From the NCBI GenBank assembly GCA_017694515.1, contig JADIMV010000044.1, forward strand, positions 1 to 45,880: a stretch of DNA of 45,880 nucleotides. Direction: 5' to 3'. The notes under the pieces are model-generated. The model did no database searches and was not told the DNA's origin. It saw only the letters and a list, made by a program, of their open reading frames with translations. Position 1 is the stretch's first letter. Every line of letters begins with the position of its first letter. This document shows positions 18,765 to 27,831 of the stretch, piece after piece. This DNA comes from Candidatus Aphodosoma intestinipullorum (GTDB lineage: Bacteria; Bacteroidota; Bacteroidia; Bacteroidales; Paludibacteraceae). The position numbers and the translations under genes were made by a program.

Positions 18765-20066
18765 TCATTCATCAAATATGTTCGACTCGTTTTCAAACAG
18801 TCCGGCTAAACCGCTGAGAAAGCCCCCTTTCTTCTTTGCCTTATGCTGCTCTGGCTTTTTCTCCGCCGCCGGAGCCTCCTCCTCGGGTTCATCGTCCTTC
18901 TCGGTCTCCACGCAGTTGCCCTTAGCCCACAAGGCAAGGCCTATCAGCGGCGCGAACCCCTGCTGCATCACGTCCGTACTGCCCGCGACAGTGCTTACCG
19001 CCCCAGTCCACGCAGCATCGCGCACCGTCAGCCCCATACGCTCACCGAGATACTCCTGCAATCCTTGCAACCGCGATGCTCCGCCGGTAATGACCGCGCC
19101 ATGCACATTCTCCCTGCACCCCGACAATTCGAGTTCGCTCTCCACGACAGACAATATCTCATCTATACGCGCCTTTATTACCATCTGTACATCCTGTATC
19201 TTGAAACTGCGCTCACCCTGGCCGGTCTTGCCTTTCAGCTTGAGCAGCGTATCCTGTTTATCAGACGGTACCACCACACAGCCGTGGTTTATTTTCAGAG
19301 CCTCAGCCTCCTGCTCGCTCAGACCGAGGGAACAAAGGTCGGCCGTCACGTGCGCTCCGCCGAACGGTATGACCGCCAGCCGGGACAAAGCCCCGTCGCA
19401 GTAGACAGCCATCGAAGTGGTCTCCGCCCCGAAGTCCAGCAGGAGAACGCCGCCCGCTTTGTCCTCATCGCTCAGCACAGCCTGCGCCGTCGAAAGTATC
19501 CCTATATTGTAGTCGGCCATCTTCGGCTCCTGTATGCGGTCGAACATCTTGTCAATATTCGCCTTGAGCCTGCCGTCAGCCATCACGGCCAGATAGTTGG
19601 CCTCGAGGTTGAAACAACTCTTCGCCATGGGGTTTGCCACACGCTCACCGTCAAGCACATACCGCCCCGGCTCCACATACAGCACATCATACCCCGTGCT
19701 GTTCTGTGCGCGTATCTCGTTCTCTATGCTCACTATCTCCGGATGCGTTATCTGCGTCTGCCGCCCGTAGTTCCTGTACGCGGAGAAATTGTCCGAGCAT
19801 ATCGACTTGCCGTTCATATTGACATACACGCGGACTATCCTGCATTTGTCGCCGAGCCTGTTGCCCATCTTCTTGACAAGCTCACGCACCTTGAACGCCA
19901 CATCGCCGGGACGCTCTATCGCCCCGCTGCGCACATAGCCTTTCGGCGTGCCGTCCGTCTCCACACCGAGCACATTCAGCCGCCCGCCCTCCTCCTTGCG
20001 CGCCGCAAGGAGGGCTATCCTCGAATAACTGATGTCTGCAACGACAACCGTATCTGCCTCTTCCAT
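18765..20066 (-). CDS. ftsA: Cell division protein FtsA
   Basis: A 433-residue actin-like ATPase that tethers FtsZ filaments to the inner membrane. The actin-fold phosphate and adenosine segments are visible as 'VVVADISYSRIALLAA' at the start, 'GGVLLLDFGAETTSMAVY' mid-protein and 'GAVITGGASRLQGLQEYL' later. An acidic, Lys-rich linker (about 385-410) leads to a C-terminal amphipathic stretch (KKKGGFLSGLAGLFEN), the expected membrane-targeting helix. It lies 39 bases after ftsQ and 60 before ftsZ. Length and order are standard. Confidence 0.95.
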   Translation of the reverse strand: MEEADTVVVADISYSRIALLAARKEEGGRLNVLGVETDGTPKGYVRSGAIERPGDVAFKVRELVKKMGNRLGDKCRIVRVYVNMNGKSICSDNFSAYRNYGRQTQITHPEIVSIENEIRAQNSTGYDVLYVEPGRYVLDGERVANPMAKSCFNLEANYLAVMADGRLKANIDKMFDRIQEPKMADYNIGILSTAQAVLSDEDKAGGVLLLDFGAETTSMAVYCDGALSRLAVIPFGGAHVTADLCSLGLSEQEAEALKINHGCVVVPSDKQDTLLKLKGKTGQGERSFKIQDVQMVIKARIDEILSVVESELELSGCRENVHGAVITGGASRLQGLQEYLGERMGLTVRDAAWTGAVSTVAGSTDVMQQGFAPLIGLALWAKGNCVETEKDDEPEEEAPAAEKKPEQHKAKKKGGFLSGLAGLFENESNIFDE

Positions 20067-20105
20067 ATCTCTTTACCTTTTTATTTCCACAATCAGAAAA
20101 ACACC

Positions 20106-20843
20106 TTATCTCTTTGTACACACCACCTGATCCACATATTCAAGATTGATGCGCGAATAGGTGTCCCACCCCATGCGCTGAGGCACTTTCCCGTAGAACA
20201 CCTTCAGCTTATCCATCTTCGCGGGGTAACGCTCCAGGCTGCCCACGTATATCACACAGTCGCCCACACGCGGAACAAGCTCCACGCCACCGTCCCCCCG
20301 GACATATATCTGTTCAACGAGGGACTCCAGAAAGTCATCACTCTGCAAATATACAACAAAATCATATAGTTCACCCACGGCAAACTCCTTATTAACATTC
20401 CCGGAAACCACCGGCACGTATGCCGACGACCTCACTGTCACCGGCATAGTCTCGCGCCTGTCGTCCACATAATAGCTCTCCGCCGACGACATGACCCTGA
20501 AAACCGGGATGCGCTGCGTCACCTCCACATTAATGCCCCCTGACGGGGTCTGGTAGCACACCGCCCTACGCACCATCGGATGCTTCTCCACTTCCTGCTC
20601 TATCGCCGTCATGTTTATCTCGTCAAACCTCTTGCCGAGCGGATAGTCGCCGAAGTTCTTCAGTATCCCCTCCACCTCTTTCTGCGTAACGAACTGGTAT
20701 TCATCGAAATCGGACACGATAACATTGACCGCCGCACACTCCTGCCCGCCCCGGGGAGGAAACAAGCCCGGCACGACCGCAATCAGCAGCGCGGCCGCAC
20801 CGCACAGCGCAATGACCAGTATCCGTTTCGCGGCAGGCTTCAT
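20106..20843 (-). CDS. ftsQ: Cell division protein FtsQ
   Basis: A 245-residue bitopic membrane protein of the divisome. A short cytoplasmic tail (MKPAAKR) is followed by one membrane helix (about residues 8-28) and a periplasmic part. POTRA-like and FtsQ beta segments include 'KEVEGILKNFGDYPLGKRFDEIN', 'VRRAVCYQTPSGGINVEVTQRIPVFRV' and 'YVPVVSGNVNKEF'. The family links early and late division proteins. The start codon overlaps the murC stop by 4 bases (ATGA), which implies translational coupling. Sequence conservation in this family is low, so the call rests partly on position. Confidence 0.9.
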   Translation of the reverse strand: MKPAAKRILVIALCGAAALLIAVVPGLFPPRGGQECAAVNVIVSDFDEYQFVTQKEVEGILKNFGDYPLGKRFDEINMTAIEQEVEKHPMVRRAVCYQTPSGGINVEVTQRIPVFRVMSSAESYYVDDRRETMPVTVRSSAYVPVVSGNVNKEFAVGELYDFVVYLQSDDFLESLVEQIYVRGDGGVELVPRVGDCVIYVGSLERYPAKMDKLKVFYGKVPQRMGWDTYSRINLEYVDQVVCTKR

Positions 20844-22216
20844 CGTCCCTCCCTTTTCATAGCTTCAACCACTTCGGGCAGCATCATGTCTATGTCGCCC
20901 GCGCCGAGCGTCAGCAGCACATCGAACTCCTGCCTGCCAAGCAGCCCTATCAGCTGCGCCTTGGTTGTCAGGTGCTTGTCCGCCGCCGTCACACAGTCGT
21001 AAATGAGCTTCGACGTCACGCCCTCTATCGGCATCTCCCTGGCAGGATATATCTCAACTATGTCCACCGCGTCGAGCAGCGACAGTGCCGCCGCGAAATC
21101 GCGGTAGAAGTCCCGCGTGCGCGTATAGAGGTGCGGCTGGAATACGCCGAGTACCCTTTTCCCCTCATACAGCGACTTCACAGAGCGAATGCTTGCCTCG
21201 AGTTCCGCCGGATGGTGCGCATAGTCGTCTATCATGGTCAGGCGTTCCGACTTGTACTGCACGTCGAAACGCCTCCTCACTCCCCTGTAACTCGCCATCC
21301 CCGCGCGCAGCTCCTCGTCCGTCGCGCCGTTAAGGTGCGCCAGCGCCATGGCCGCCACAGCGTTCTCCACATTCACCGGCAGCGGCACACCCAGCTCCAC
21401 ATCGTCCACCCGTGTATCTGGGGCAACGAAGTCGAACAGCAGCCGCCCGCCGCCTATCCTTATGTTCTCCGCATGGAAATCAGCCTTTTCCGTAGCGGAA
21501 TAGTCGTACACCTTCACGCTCTCTTTCACCCTCGGACGGAGCGCGATGCCCTTTTTGACAATAAGCGTCCCGCCTTCGCGCACGAGCGATGTGAAATGTT
21601 CGAAACTCTCGATGTACGCCTCGTGCGTGCCGTATATGTCCAGATGGTCCGCGTCAGTCGCGGTGATGACCGCCATATACGGCGACAGATGATGGAACGA
21701 GCGGTCGAACTCGTCCGCCTCTATGACCACAAGGTCGCTCCTTTCGGACAGCAGCAGGTTCGACGTATAGTTCTTCGACACCCCGCCGAGGAATGCGTTG
21801 CAGTCCACATGGCTCTGTTTCAGCAGATGCGCCGTCATCGTGGAGACTGTGGTCTTGCCGTGCGTCCCCGCAATGCAGAGAGCGCGTTCCATCCGCGTCA
21901 CCTGACCCAGCACCTGTGCGCGTTTCTCAACCTCGAACCCCTCGCGGCGGAAATACGACAACTCTCTGTTATCCTCGTGGACAGCAGGCGTATAGACCAC
22001 CAATGTCCGCTTCCTGTTCCTGTATTCCTGCGGGATGTTCCTCTCGTCATCATCAAAATGTATATCTACGCCTTCGGCCATAAGCTCATCCGTCAGGCGC
22101 GACTCCACGCGGTCATATCCCGCCACGCGGTAGCCCTTCGCCTTGAAGTACCGCGCCAGCGCGCTCATACCTATGCCGCCTATACCGAGAAAATAGAAAT
22201 TGTCATACATCGTCAC
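20840..22216 (-). CDS. murC: UDP-N-acetylmuramate--L-alanine ligase
   Basis: A cytoplasmic Mur ligase that adds L-Ala to UDP-MurNAc with ATP, the first step of stem-peptide synthesis. The N-terminal UDP-binding Rossmann segment is FLGIGGIGMSALARYF. The ATP loop GTHGKTT is near residue 118. Family residues are visible in 'EADEFDRSFHHLSP', 'ATDADHLDIYGT', 'DDYAHHPAE' and 'GVFQPHLYTRT'. At 458 residues the length is typical. The gene overlaps murG upstream and ftsQ downstream by 4 bases each, so the three are tightly coupled. Confidence 0.97.
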   Translation of the reverse strand: MTMYDNFYFLGIGGIGMSALARYFKAKGYRVAGYDRVESRLTDELMAEGVDIHFDDDERNIPQEYRNRKRTLVVYTPAVHEDNRELSYFRREGFEVEKRAQVLGQVTRMERALCIAGTHGKTTVSTMTAHLLKQSHVDCNAFLGGVSKNYTSNLLLSERSDLVVIEADEFDRSFHHLSPYMAVITATDADHLDIYGTHEAYIESFEHFTSLVREGGTLIVKKGIALRPRVKESVKVYDYSATEKADFHAENIRIGGGRLLFDFVAPDTRVDDVELGVPLPVNVENAVAAMALAHLNGATDEELRAGMASYRGVRRRFDVQYKSERLTMIDDYAHHPAELEASIRSVKSLYEGKRVLGVFQPHLYTRTRDFYRDFAAALSLLDAVDIVEIYPAREMPIEGVTSKLIYDCVTAADKHLTTKAQLIGLLGRQEFDVLLTLGAGDIDMMLPEVVEAMKREGR

Positions 22217-23316
22217 TTCCTCCTCCCTTTGAGTTTTATCACCTCTTCGGCTATCCTCCGTGCCGAGTCCCTCTGCGCCAGCGTCAGCGCATTGCGGCTC
22301 AGCTCCATTGTCTTTTCCTTGTCGCCTATCGTCTCCAACGCCGTATCTATCAGCCTCTCACGCGCCTCTGCGTCCTTCACGAGTATTGCCGCGCCGCGTG
22401 TCGAGAGAGCCATCGCGTTGTGTGTCTGATGGTCTTCGGCCACATTCGGCGACGGCACAAGTATCGCCGCCTTGCCCAGCAGGCAAAGCTCCGAAATCGA
22501 ACTTGCCCCAGCACGTGAAATCACGAGGTCGGCTATCGCGTATGCCAAATCCATGCGGCTCACGAAGTCCGTGACCACTATCTCCGCGCACCTGTACGGC
22601 TCATAGCTCCTCCGCGCCGCCTCGATATATGCACGCCCGGTCTGCCATATCACCTGCACCCCGCTATCCTTCAGGCGCGGCAACGCCTCAATGACGCTCT
22701 CGTTTATCGTCCTCGCGCCTAGGCTACCGCCTATGATGAGCAGCACAGGTCTGTCCTCCCTCAGCCCGAACAGCTCATACGCCTCCGCCCTGTGCGCCGC
22801 CCCCTCCGTAAGGTTCTGCCTGACGGGGTTGCCCGTCAGTATTACCTTATCTTTCGGGAAAAACTTATCCATCCCCTCGTATGCCACGCATATCTTCTCC
22901 GCCTGCTTGGCCATGAGCTTGTTCGTCACGCCCGCAAAGCCGTTCTGCTCCTGCAGCAGTATGGGTATCCCCAGCGCGGCGGCGGCTTTCAGTGCCGCCC
23001 CGCTCGCATAGCCGCCCACGCCGACCACAACGTCGGGCTTGAACTCCCTCATGATTTTCTTCGCCTTGCCTATGCTCTGCCACAGTTCCCGCAGCACCCG
23101 CACGTTGCGCAGCAGCCTCTTGCGGTCAAAGCCCTCGACTTTGAGCCCCACAATCTCGTAGCCCGCCGCCGGCACGCGCTCCATCTCCATCCGCCCCTCC
23201 GCGCCGATGAACAGTATCCCGCACTCCGGCTCAATCTCCCGCAGCGCGTTGGCAATGCTGATGGCCGGGAAGATATGTCCCCCCGTGCCGCCTCCGCTTA
23301 TGATATATCTTGACAT
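22213..23316 (-). CDS. murG: UDP-GlcNAc:lipid I N-acetylglucosaminyltransferase
   Basis: A peripheral inner-membrane GT-B glycosyltransferase that turns lipid I into lipid II. The N-terminal glycine loop is SGGGTGGHIFPA (residues 7-18). Also visible are 'VGVGGYASGAALKAAAALGIP', 'QEQNGFAGVTNK' (acceptor side), 'GGSLGARTINE' and 'SRAGASSISELCLLGKAAILVPSP' (donor-sugar site). At 367 residues the length is normal. The stop overlaps the murC start (ATGA). Unlike most neighbours, it is separated from the upstream ftsW by a 338-base gap that holds a repeat element. Confidence 0.97.
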   Translation of the reverse strand: MSRYIISGGGTGGHIFPAISIANALREIEPECGILFIGAEGRMEMERVPAAGYEIVGLKVEGFDRKRLLRNVRVLRELWQSIGKAKKIMREFKPDVVVGVGGYASGAALKAAAALGIPILLQEQNGFAGVTNKLMAKQAEKICVAYEGMDKFFPKDKVILTGNPVRQNLTEGAAHRAEAYELFGLREDRPVLLIIGGSLGARTINESVIEALPRLKDSGVQVIWQTGRAYIEAARRSYEPYRCAEIVVTDFVSRMDLAYAIADLVISRAGASSISELCLLGKAAILVPSPNVAEDHQTHNAMALSTRGAAILVKDAEARERLIDTALETIGDKEKTMELSRNALTLAQRDSARRIAEEVIKLKGRRK

Positions 23317-23373
23317 GACCAGTTAGTTATTACCCTGTTTACTATACTTACCCGCGCAGCCGTCCGTGCCGCC

Positions 23374-23496
23374 TTATCCGCGTGCCGCCGCACGGGCATG
23401 ATTCACATATATTTCCGCTGCCCAAAACGCACATCCGCCTTTCAACAACCATTCCCATTGGGTGCATTTTACTGCCATTAACCCATTGGTTTCCAA
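23374..23496 (-). CDS. Possible 40-aa small ORF (TTG start) after the 11-bp array
   Basis: The frame opens with TTGGAAACC, in the last 11-bp unit of the array, and runs 40 codons to TAA. The peptide starts LETNGLMAVK and has a Trp-rich centre (WEWLLKGG) and AAEIYVNHARAAARG near the end. A similar frame opens at the same point of the second array (27831): both start LE, share W-L-x-K and end in an Ala/Arg-rich stretch. No ATG start, known domain or strong ribosome site was seen. It could be a decayed peptide gene or chance. Confidence 0.25.
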   Translation of the reverse strand: METNGLMAVKCTQWEWLLKGGCAFWAAEIYVNHARAAARG

Positions 23497-23553
23497 AGCA
23501 GTTAGGTAGCCCCTACTTAGCTCTTAGCTATCTCCTCCTTATCCTCTCCCAAG
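23488..23553 (-). repeat. Six-unit 11-bp array, copy 1 (ftsW/murG gap)
   Basis: Minus-strand units from 23553 downward read CTTGGGAGAGG, ATAAGGAGGAG, ATAGCTAAGAG, CTAAGTAGGGG, CTACCTAACTG and CTTTGGAAACC. Units 2 and the first half of unit 3 are identical to those at 27856-27877, within a 24-base exact match. The register is kept through the whole array. The units resemble the CTTCGGAGAGT units of the four-copy element. Confidence 0.7.
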
Positions 23554-23654
23554 CGATTCGACATTCTTGCGCCAAATACGTGCAGAAACGTTCAAATCAT
23601 AAACCCCATCGCCGTATTCCCTGTTTTACACACTCCGCAAAAGTCGCGGCTGTG

Positions 23655-24980
23655 TCAACTCCTCTCCTCCTCAAACACTATCTCCTCCGCACCCTTAGTC
23701 TCTTCAGCAGCCGCCTCCTCAGCCACGACGACATCCTCCGTAGTCATCTCCTCGCTACGCATCTGCTCTCCCCCGTCTTCTTCCCGTCTGACATTCTGTG
23801 TCTCAAGGGCTATCTGGCGCGTCGCACTCAGTATAATGCCGAAATAGACGCAGTTTACAAGTATCGATGTTCCGCCACGGCTTATCAGCGGCAGCGGCTG
23901 ACCCGTGACCGGCCCCAAGTGTACCGCCACGCCCATGTGTATGAACGCCTGTATGACTATCATCAAGGTCACGCCTATGACCAGTATCGCCCTGAACATC
24001 GAATTGCTCATCCGCGCCACTTTGCCCGCCCTGAACAGCAGCCACATATATAGGAATATGACCAGTATGCCCCCAAACACCAGCCCCAGCTCCTCCACTA
24101 TGATTGCATAGATGAAGTCGCTGAACGCCTCAGGCAGGAAGTTCCTCTGCACGCTGTTGCCCGGCCCCACGCCGAACAGCCCACCGCTCGCCACAGCTAT
24201 CTGCGCGTGAACCACCTGACGGTTCTCGTCCGTGATTATATATTTCGCTTCAGGGTCGGTATCCTCCACAAAGAAGTTCTCTATTCGCGCCACCCATGTA
24301 TATGCGCGGCCGAACATCTTGACAACCCGATTGTCGCTCTCGCGGTACTGTTCTTCGGGAATGACGGCCGCTATGCCTATTATCAGTCCCACAAACAGTA
24401 ATATGGCCGATGCCCATACCGCTATCCGCCTGAACTTTACCGCCCCGATAAACATCATTATCGCCGACACCATGAACAGTATCGCCGCAGTCGAAAGGTT
24501 CTCAGTGAATATAAGCCCGCAGGTGACTGTCACAATGCCCGCATAAATCGGGAACGCCTTCTGTTGGAACGTCTCGTTCTGACATCTGTCAGTAAAGTCC
24601 GCCACCACTATCAGCAGCGACAGCTTCGCCAGTTCCGACGGCTGGAACTGAAACCCTCCCACGTTCAGGAATCGCGCCGCTCCCGCCGCCTCGACTCCGA
24701 AAAACAGCGTGTAGACCAGCAGCAGCCACGATGCGCCGAGACCGAGATAACCGAGCATCCGTATCAGCTTGAATGGCACCAGCATGGTGATAAACATCGC
24801 TATGCACCCCGCGATGATGAATGTCACATGACGCAGTATAGGCGCGGAGATTGACCCCGTACGGCTCACAAGGTAAGTCGATGAACTGAACATCTCCACC
24901 ACCGACACCACGCACAGCAGCAGGAACACCATCCACACCACCTTGTCCCCTTTCAGATTTCTCGTGATAAAGTTGTTCAT
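23655..24980 (-). CDS. ftsW: Peptidoglycan polymerase FtsW (SEDS family)
   Basis: A polytopic inner-membrane glycosyltransferase that polymerises lipid II at the septum together with its partner FtsI. I choose the ATG at 24980 (MNNFITRNLKGDK). The longer frame to 25082 adds a residue run read from the end of murD in another frame. About ten hydrophobic helices are visible. The SEDS landmarks are 'GGFQFQPSELAKLSLLI', 'HAQIAVASGGLFGVGPGNS' and 'PLPLISRGGTSILVNCVYFG'. After the last helix there is an acidic tail of about 60 residues rich in Glu and Ala. The gene lies 23 bases after murD, with the 338-base gap downstream. Confidence 0.95.
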   Translation of the reverse strand: MNNFITRNLKGDKVVWMVFLLLCVVSVVEMFSSSTYLVSRTGSISAPILRHVTFIIAGCIAMFITMLVPFKLIRMLGYLGLGASWLLLVYTLFFGVEAAGAARFLNVGGFQFQPSELAKLSLLIVVADFTDRCQNETFQQKAFPIYAGIVTVTCGLIFTENLSTAAILFMVSAIMMFIGAVKFRRIAVWASAILLFVGLIIGIAAVIPEEQYRESDNRVVKMFGRAYTWVARIENFFVEDTDPEAKYIITDENRQVVHAQIAVASGGLFGVGPGNSVQRNFLPEAFSDFIYAIIVEELGLVFGGILVIFLYMWLLFRAGKVARMSNSMFRAILVIGVTLMIVIQAFIHMGVAVHLGPVTGQPLPLISRGGTSILVNCVYFGIILSATRQIALETQNVRREEDGGEQMRSEEMTTEDVVVAEEAAAEETKGAEEIVFEEERS

Positions 24981-25003
24981 CGCCTGCCCCCCTGAAAATA
25001 TGT

Positions 25004-26341
25004 TTAGAGTGCCTTCACCGCCGCCTTGAACTTCTCGCCCCTGTCCTCGTAGTTCTTGAAAAGGTCGAAGCTCGCGCAGCACGGCGACAACAGCACCGTG
25101 TCGCCTTTCCTCGCCGTCTCGTACGCCGCCTGCACAGCGTCAGCCAGATTGTTAGTGTCCACTATCCTGCACTTCGGCGTGTGTTCCCTGAAGAATGTGT
25201 TCAGTTTCCTGTTGTCCACGCCCATGAATATCAGCGTATGCACCTTCTCCCTCACAAGATCCTCTATCTCGCGGTAGTCATTGCCTTTGTCCGTCCCGCC
25301 GAGTATCAGCACCACGGGCGTTGTCATACTTTGCAGGGCATACCAGCACGAATTGACGTTCGTCGCCTTCGAGTCATTGATGTACCTCACACCCCTCACC
25401 GTGGCTACATACTCCAGCCGGTGCTCCACGCCTTGGAACGACAGCAGCGCCGCCCTGATGTTCTCCTTCTTTATGTCCATTATCTGCGATGCGATGCTCG
25501 CCGCCATGGAGTTGTACACATTGTGCGTCCCCTTGATGGGCAGCTCCCTGACCGGCACTCTCATCTCCTCTTTCACATTGACCACCATCTCCTCATGCTC
25601 CACATACGCCTTGCCATTCCCGGTCTTTTCGAGCGCGAACGGAAAGAGCGTGGCCAGTATGTCGCGCTTCGCTATCTCCGCTTTCAGCACCGGGTCTTCG
25701 CTCCAGTAGATGAATGCGTCCTCCGGTGTCTGGTTCTGCAATATGCGGAACTTCGCCTCGATATAGTTCTGGAACTTATAGTCGTACCTGTCCAGATGGT
25801 CGGGCGTGATGTTCAGTATCACTGCCACATCCGCCTTGAAGTCGTACATCCCGTCCAGTTGGAAACTCGACAGCTCCAGCACATAGTAGTCATAGTCGTT
25901 CTCGGCCACCTGCCACGCGAAGCTCTTGCCCACATTGCCCGCGAGACCCACATTCAGCCCCGCCTCTTTCAGGATGAAATAGGTGAGCATCGTGGTCGTG
26001 GTCTTGCCGTTGCTGCCCGTGATGCATATCTTCTTCGCCGTGGTGTACCTCGACGCGAACTCTATCTCGCTGATGACCGGGATGCCTTTCGCCCTCAATG
26101 CCTGAATGACCGGGGCGGTCTCCGGTATCCCCGGGCTTTTCACCACCTCGTCCGCCGAGAGTATCTTCTCCTCCGTGTGCTGCCCCTCCTCAAACTCTAT
26201 ACCCCTGTTGAGCAGTTCATCCCTGTACTGTGGTTTGATGCCTCCCTTGTCCGAAAGGAACACCTCATAGCCCTTCTGCTTCGCGAGAATGCACGTGCCT
26301 ACGCCGCTCTCACCTCCGCCCAATACAACTAAACGTTTCAT
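25004..26341 (-). CDS. murD: UDP-N-acetylmuramoylalanine--D-glutamate ligase
   Basis: A cytoplasmic Mur ligase that adds D-Glu to UDP-MurNAc-L-Ala. The N-terminal 'VVLGGGESGVGTCILAKQKG' forms the UDP-binding loop. The ATP loop GSNGKTTTT is near residues 108-116. Central and C-terminal residues appear in 'LELSSFQLD', 'LNITPDHLDRYD', 'GVEHRLEYV', 'NDSKATN' and 'LSPCCASFDLFKNYEDRG'. At 445 residues it is a standard length. It sits between mraY (30 bases upstream) and ftsW (23 bases downstream). Confidence 0.97.
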   Translation of the reverse strand: MKRLVVLGGGESGVGTCILAKQKGYEVFLSDKGGIKPQYRDELLNRGIEFEEGQHTEEKILSADEVVKSPGIPETAPVIQALRAKGIPVISEIEFASRYTTAKKICITGSNGKTTTTMLTYFILKEAGLNVGLAGNVGKSFAWQVAENDYDYYVLELSSFQLDGMYDFKADVAVILNITPDHLDRYDYKFQNYIEAKFRILQNQTPEDAFIYWSEDPVLKAEIAKRDILATLFPFALEKTGNGKAYVEHEEMVVNVKEEMRVPVRELPIKGTHNVYNSMAASIASQIMDIKKENIRAALLSFQGVEHRLEYVATVRGVRYINDSKATNVNSCWYALQSMTTPVVLILGGTDKGNDYREIEDLVREKVHTLIFMGVDNRKLNTFFREHTPKCRIVDTNNLADAVQAAYETARKGDTVLLSPCCASFDLFKNYEDRGEKFKAAVKAL

Positions 26342-26371
26342 GTCCTATCGTATCTATTCGTATCCTTATCT

Positions 26372-27640
26372 TTATCGTATCTTTAATGTGATGATTGTCA
26401 ATGCCGCAAGTATGATGCCCACTATCCAGAACCTCACCGTTATCTTCGACTCGGGCAGTGCCGCCAATGGTTTCTGTATCAACGCGTCTATGCCCGCATT
26501 ACCAGCCTTCTGGTAATGATGGTGCAGGGGCGACATCTTGAACACCCTGCGCCCCGTCCCGTACTTGCGCTTGGTGTACCTGAAATATGTGGTCTGCATT
26601 ATCACAGACAGGTTCTCCACAAGGAACACGCCGCTCAGTATCGGTATCAGCAGCTCCTTGTGTATCGCGATGGCGAACACGGCAATGATGCCGCCAAGAG
26701 CAAGACTGCCTGTGTCGCCCATGAACACCTGTGCCGGATAGGCGTTGAACCACAGGAAACCGATGGTCGCCCCTATGAACGCCGCCGCATACACCACAAG
26801 CTCCCCTGACCCAGGTATGTACATGATATTCAAATACCCCGCGTAATTCACGTTGCCCGAAAGATACGCCAGTATGCCGAGCGTCACGCCCTGTATGGCC
26901 GATGTCCCCGTGGCCAGTCCGTCAAGCCCGTCCGTCAGGTTAGCCCCGTTCGACACCGCCGTCACTACAAATATGGTCACAAGCACGAACAGTATCCACC
27001 CTAACGTCTGCGCGTGCTCCCCGGCCCATTGGAACGCGTCCGCATAGTCCATGTTGTTGTTCTTGAAAAACGGGATGGTCGTGGTCGTGGACTTCTTCGC
27101 CTCGTCCGCATACTCCACGACTTCCGTGTCGGTCTCCGGGTCATGATGGCTGTTGACATTCTCCTTAATCACCGCCTGCGGACTGAAATAGAGCGTCAGC
27201 CCCACTATCAGCCCTATGCCCACCTGGCCTATTATCTTGAACTTACCGTGCAGCCCCTCCTTGTTCTTCCTGAACACCTTTATATAGTCGTCGGCGAAGC
27301 CAAGCACGCCGAGCCACACAGTCGTGACAATCATCAGTATCATATACACATTGTCCAGCACCCCGAACAGCAGGCACGGCACAAGGATGGCGAGCAGTAT
27401 GATGATGCCGCCCATCGTCGGCGTACCCTTCTTGCTCATCTGCCCTTCGAGGTCGAGATCCCTGATAGTCTCGCCTATCTGTAGCTCCTGTAGCTTGTTG
27501 ATTATCCGCCGCCCTATCAGCGTGGCGAAAACCAGCGCGGTAATGAACGCTATTCCCGCCCTGAACGTCAGGAAGTTGAACATTCCCGCACCGGGAACGT
27601 CATACACCCTGTCCAAATACGTAAACAAATAATACAGCAT
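26372..27640 (-). CDS. mraY: Phospho-MurNAc-pentapeptide transferase
   Basis: An integral membrane enzyme that attaches phospho-MurNAc-pentapeptide to undecaprenyl phosphate, making lipid I. Key segments are 'KKGTPTMGG' (first cytoplasmic loop), '[18 protein letters not shown]' with the catalytic Asp pair, '[13 protein letters not shown]' and '[12 protein letters not shown]'. A late '[11 protein letters not shown]' follows. An insertion of about 55 residues between helices ([12 protein letters not shown] through the TTTTIPF region) makes it 422 residues, longer than the enterobacterial enzyme; such an insertion is common in Bacteroidota. It is preceded by a 348-base gap that contains a small reading frame ending 20 bases before the start. 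Confidence 0.97.
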   Translation of the reverse strand: MLYYLFTYLDRVYDVPGAGMFNFLTFRAGIAFITALVFATLIGRRIINKLQELQIGETIRDLDLEGQMSKKGTPTMGGIIILLAILVPCLLFGVLDNVYMILMIVTTVWLGVLGFADDYIKVFRKNKEGLHGKFKIIGQVGIGLIVGLTLYFSPQAVIKENVNSHHDPETDTEVVEYADEAKKSTTTTIPFFKNNNMDYADAFQWAGEHAQTLGWILFVLVTIFVVTAVSNGANLTDGLDGLATGTSAIQGVTLGILAYLSGNVNYAGYLNIMYIPGSGELVVYAAAFIGATIGFLWFNAYPAQVFMGDTGSLALGGIIAVFAIAIHKELLIPILSGVFLVENLSVIMQTTYFRYTKRKYGTGRRVFKMSPLHHHYQKAGNAGIDALIQKPLAALPESKITVRFWIVGIILAALTIITLKIR

Positions 27641-27660
27641 AGTCTATACCTCTTCTTATA

Positions 27661-27831
27661 TCATTTCCATTCTTCTGTCTCCCCTTGCGGGATACCCCGT
27701 TGCAGTGCCCTCTCTCCTCGTGCTTGGCGGCCATATTCCTCCGCCACTCTCATAGCCTTAAACAACCACCACATCATATTCACAGCCTTTTCTTGCTGCT
27801 TTTGCACCTCTTTTAACTCACTGTTTTCCAA
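27661..27831 (-). CDS. Possible 56-aa small ORF upstream of mraY
   Basis: This is a charged, plausible peptide opening LENSELKEVQKQQEKAV, then WWLFKAMRVAEEYGRQAR and a tail rich in Glu, Arg and Gly ending EEWK. It opens with TTG inside the last array unit, a few bases after an AAGGAAAGG. An internal ATG pair (from 27777) would give a shorter product of 38 residues. It ends 20 bases before mraY. The resemblance to the 40-residue frame in the other gap (LE start, W-L-x-K, Ala/Arg tail) is the main reason to list it. No known domain was recognised. Confidence 0.3.
   Translation of the reverse strand: MENSELKEVQKQQEKAVNMMWWLFKAMRVAEEYGRQARGERALQRGIPQGETEEWK

Larger units (their letters stand above)
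23317..23654. other. Gap in the dcw operon between ftsW and murG
   Basis: These 338 bases interrupt an otherwise compact operon. They contain an array of six 11-bp units (23488-23553) and a short minus-strand reading frame (23374-23496). I saw no terminator, and the base composition is more mixed than in the flanking genes. A related arrangement fills the mraY/murE gap. Confidence 0.65.

Noticed and set aside
18843-20369. 508-codon plus-strand open frame across ftsA and ftsQ
   Set aside because: It is antisense to two conserved dcw genes that overlap no other unit. It has no recognisable domain and spans two real genes.
20972-22429. 485-codon plus-strand open frame over murC
   Set aside because: Antisense shadow of murC, Arg/His/Val-rich with no domain.
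23488-23553. CRISPR array
   Set aside because: Units are 11 bases with no spacers, and there are no cas genes.
24981-25082. N-terminal extension of ftsW
   Set aside because: The extra residues are an out-of-frame reading of the murD end. The ATG at 24980 gives the expected FtsW start.
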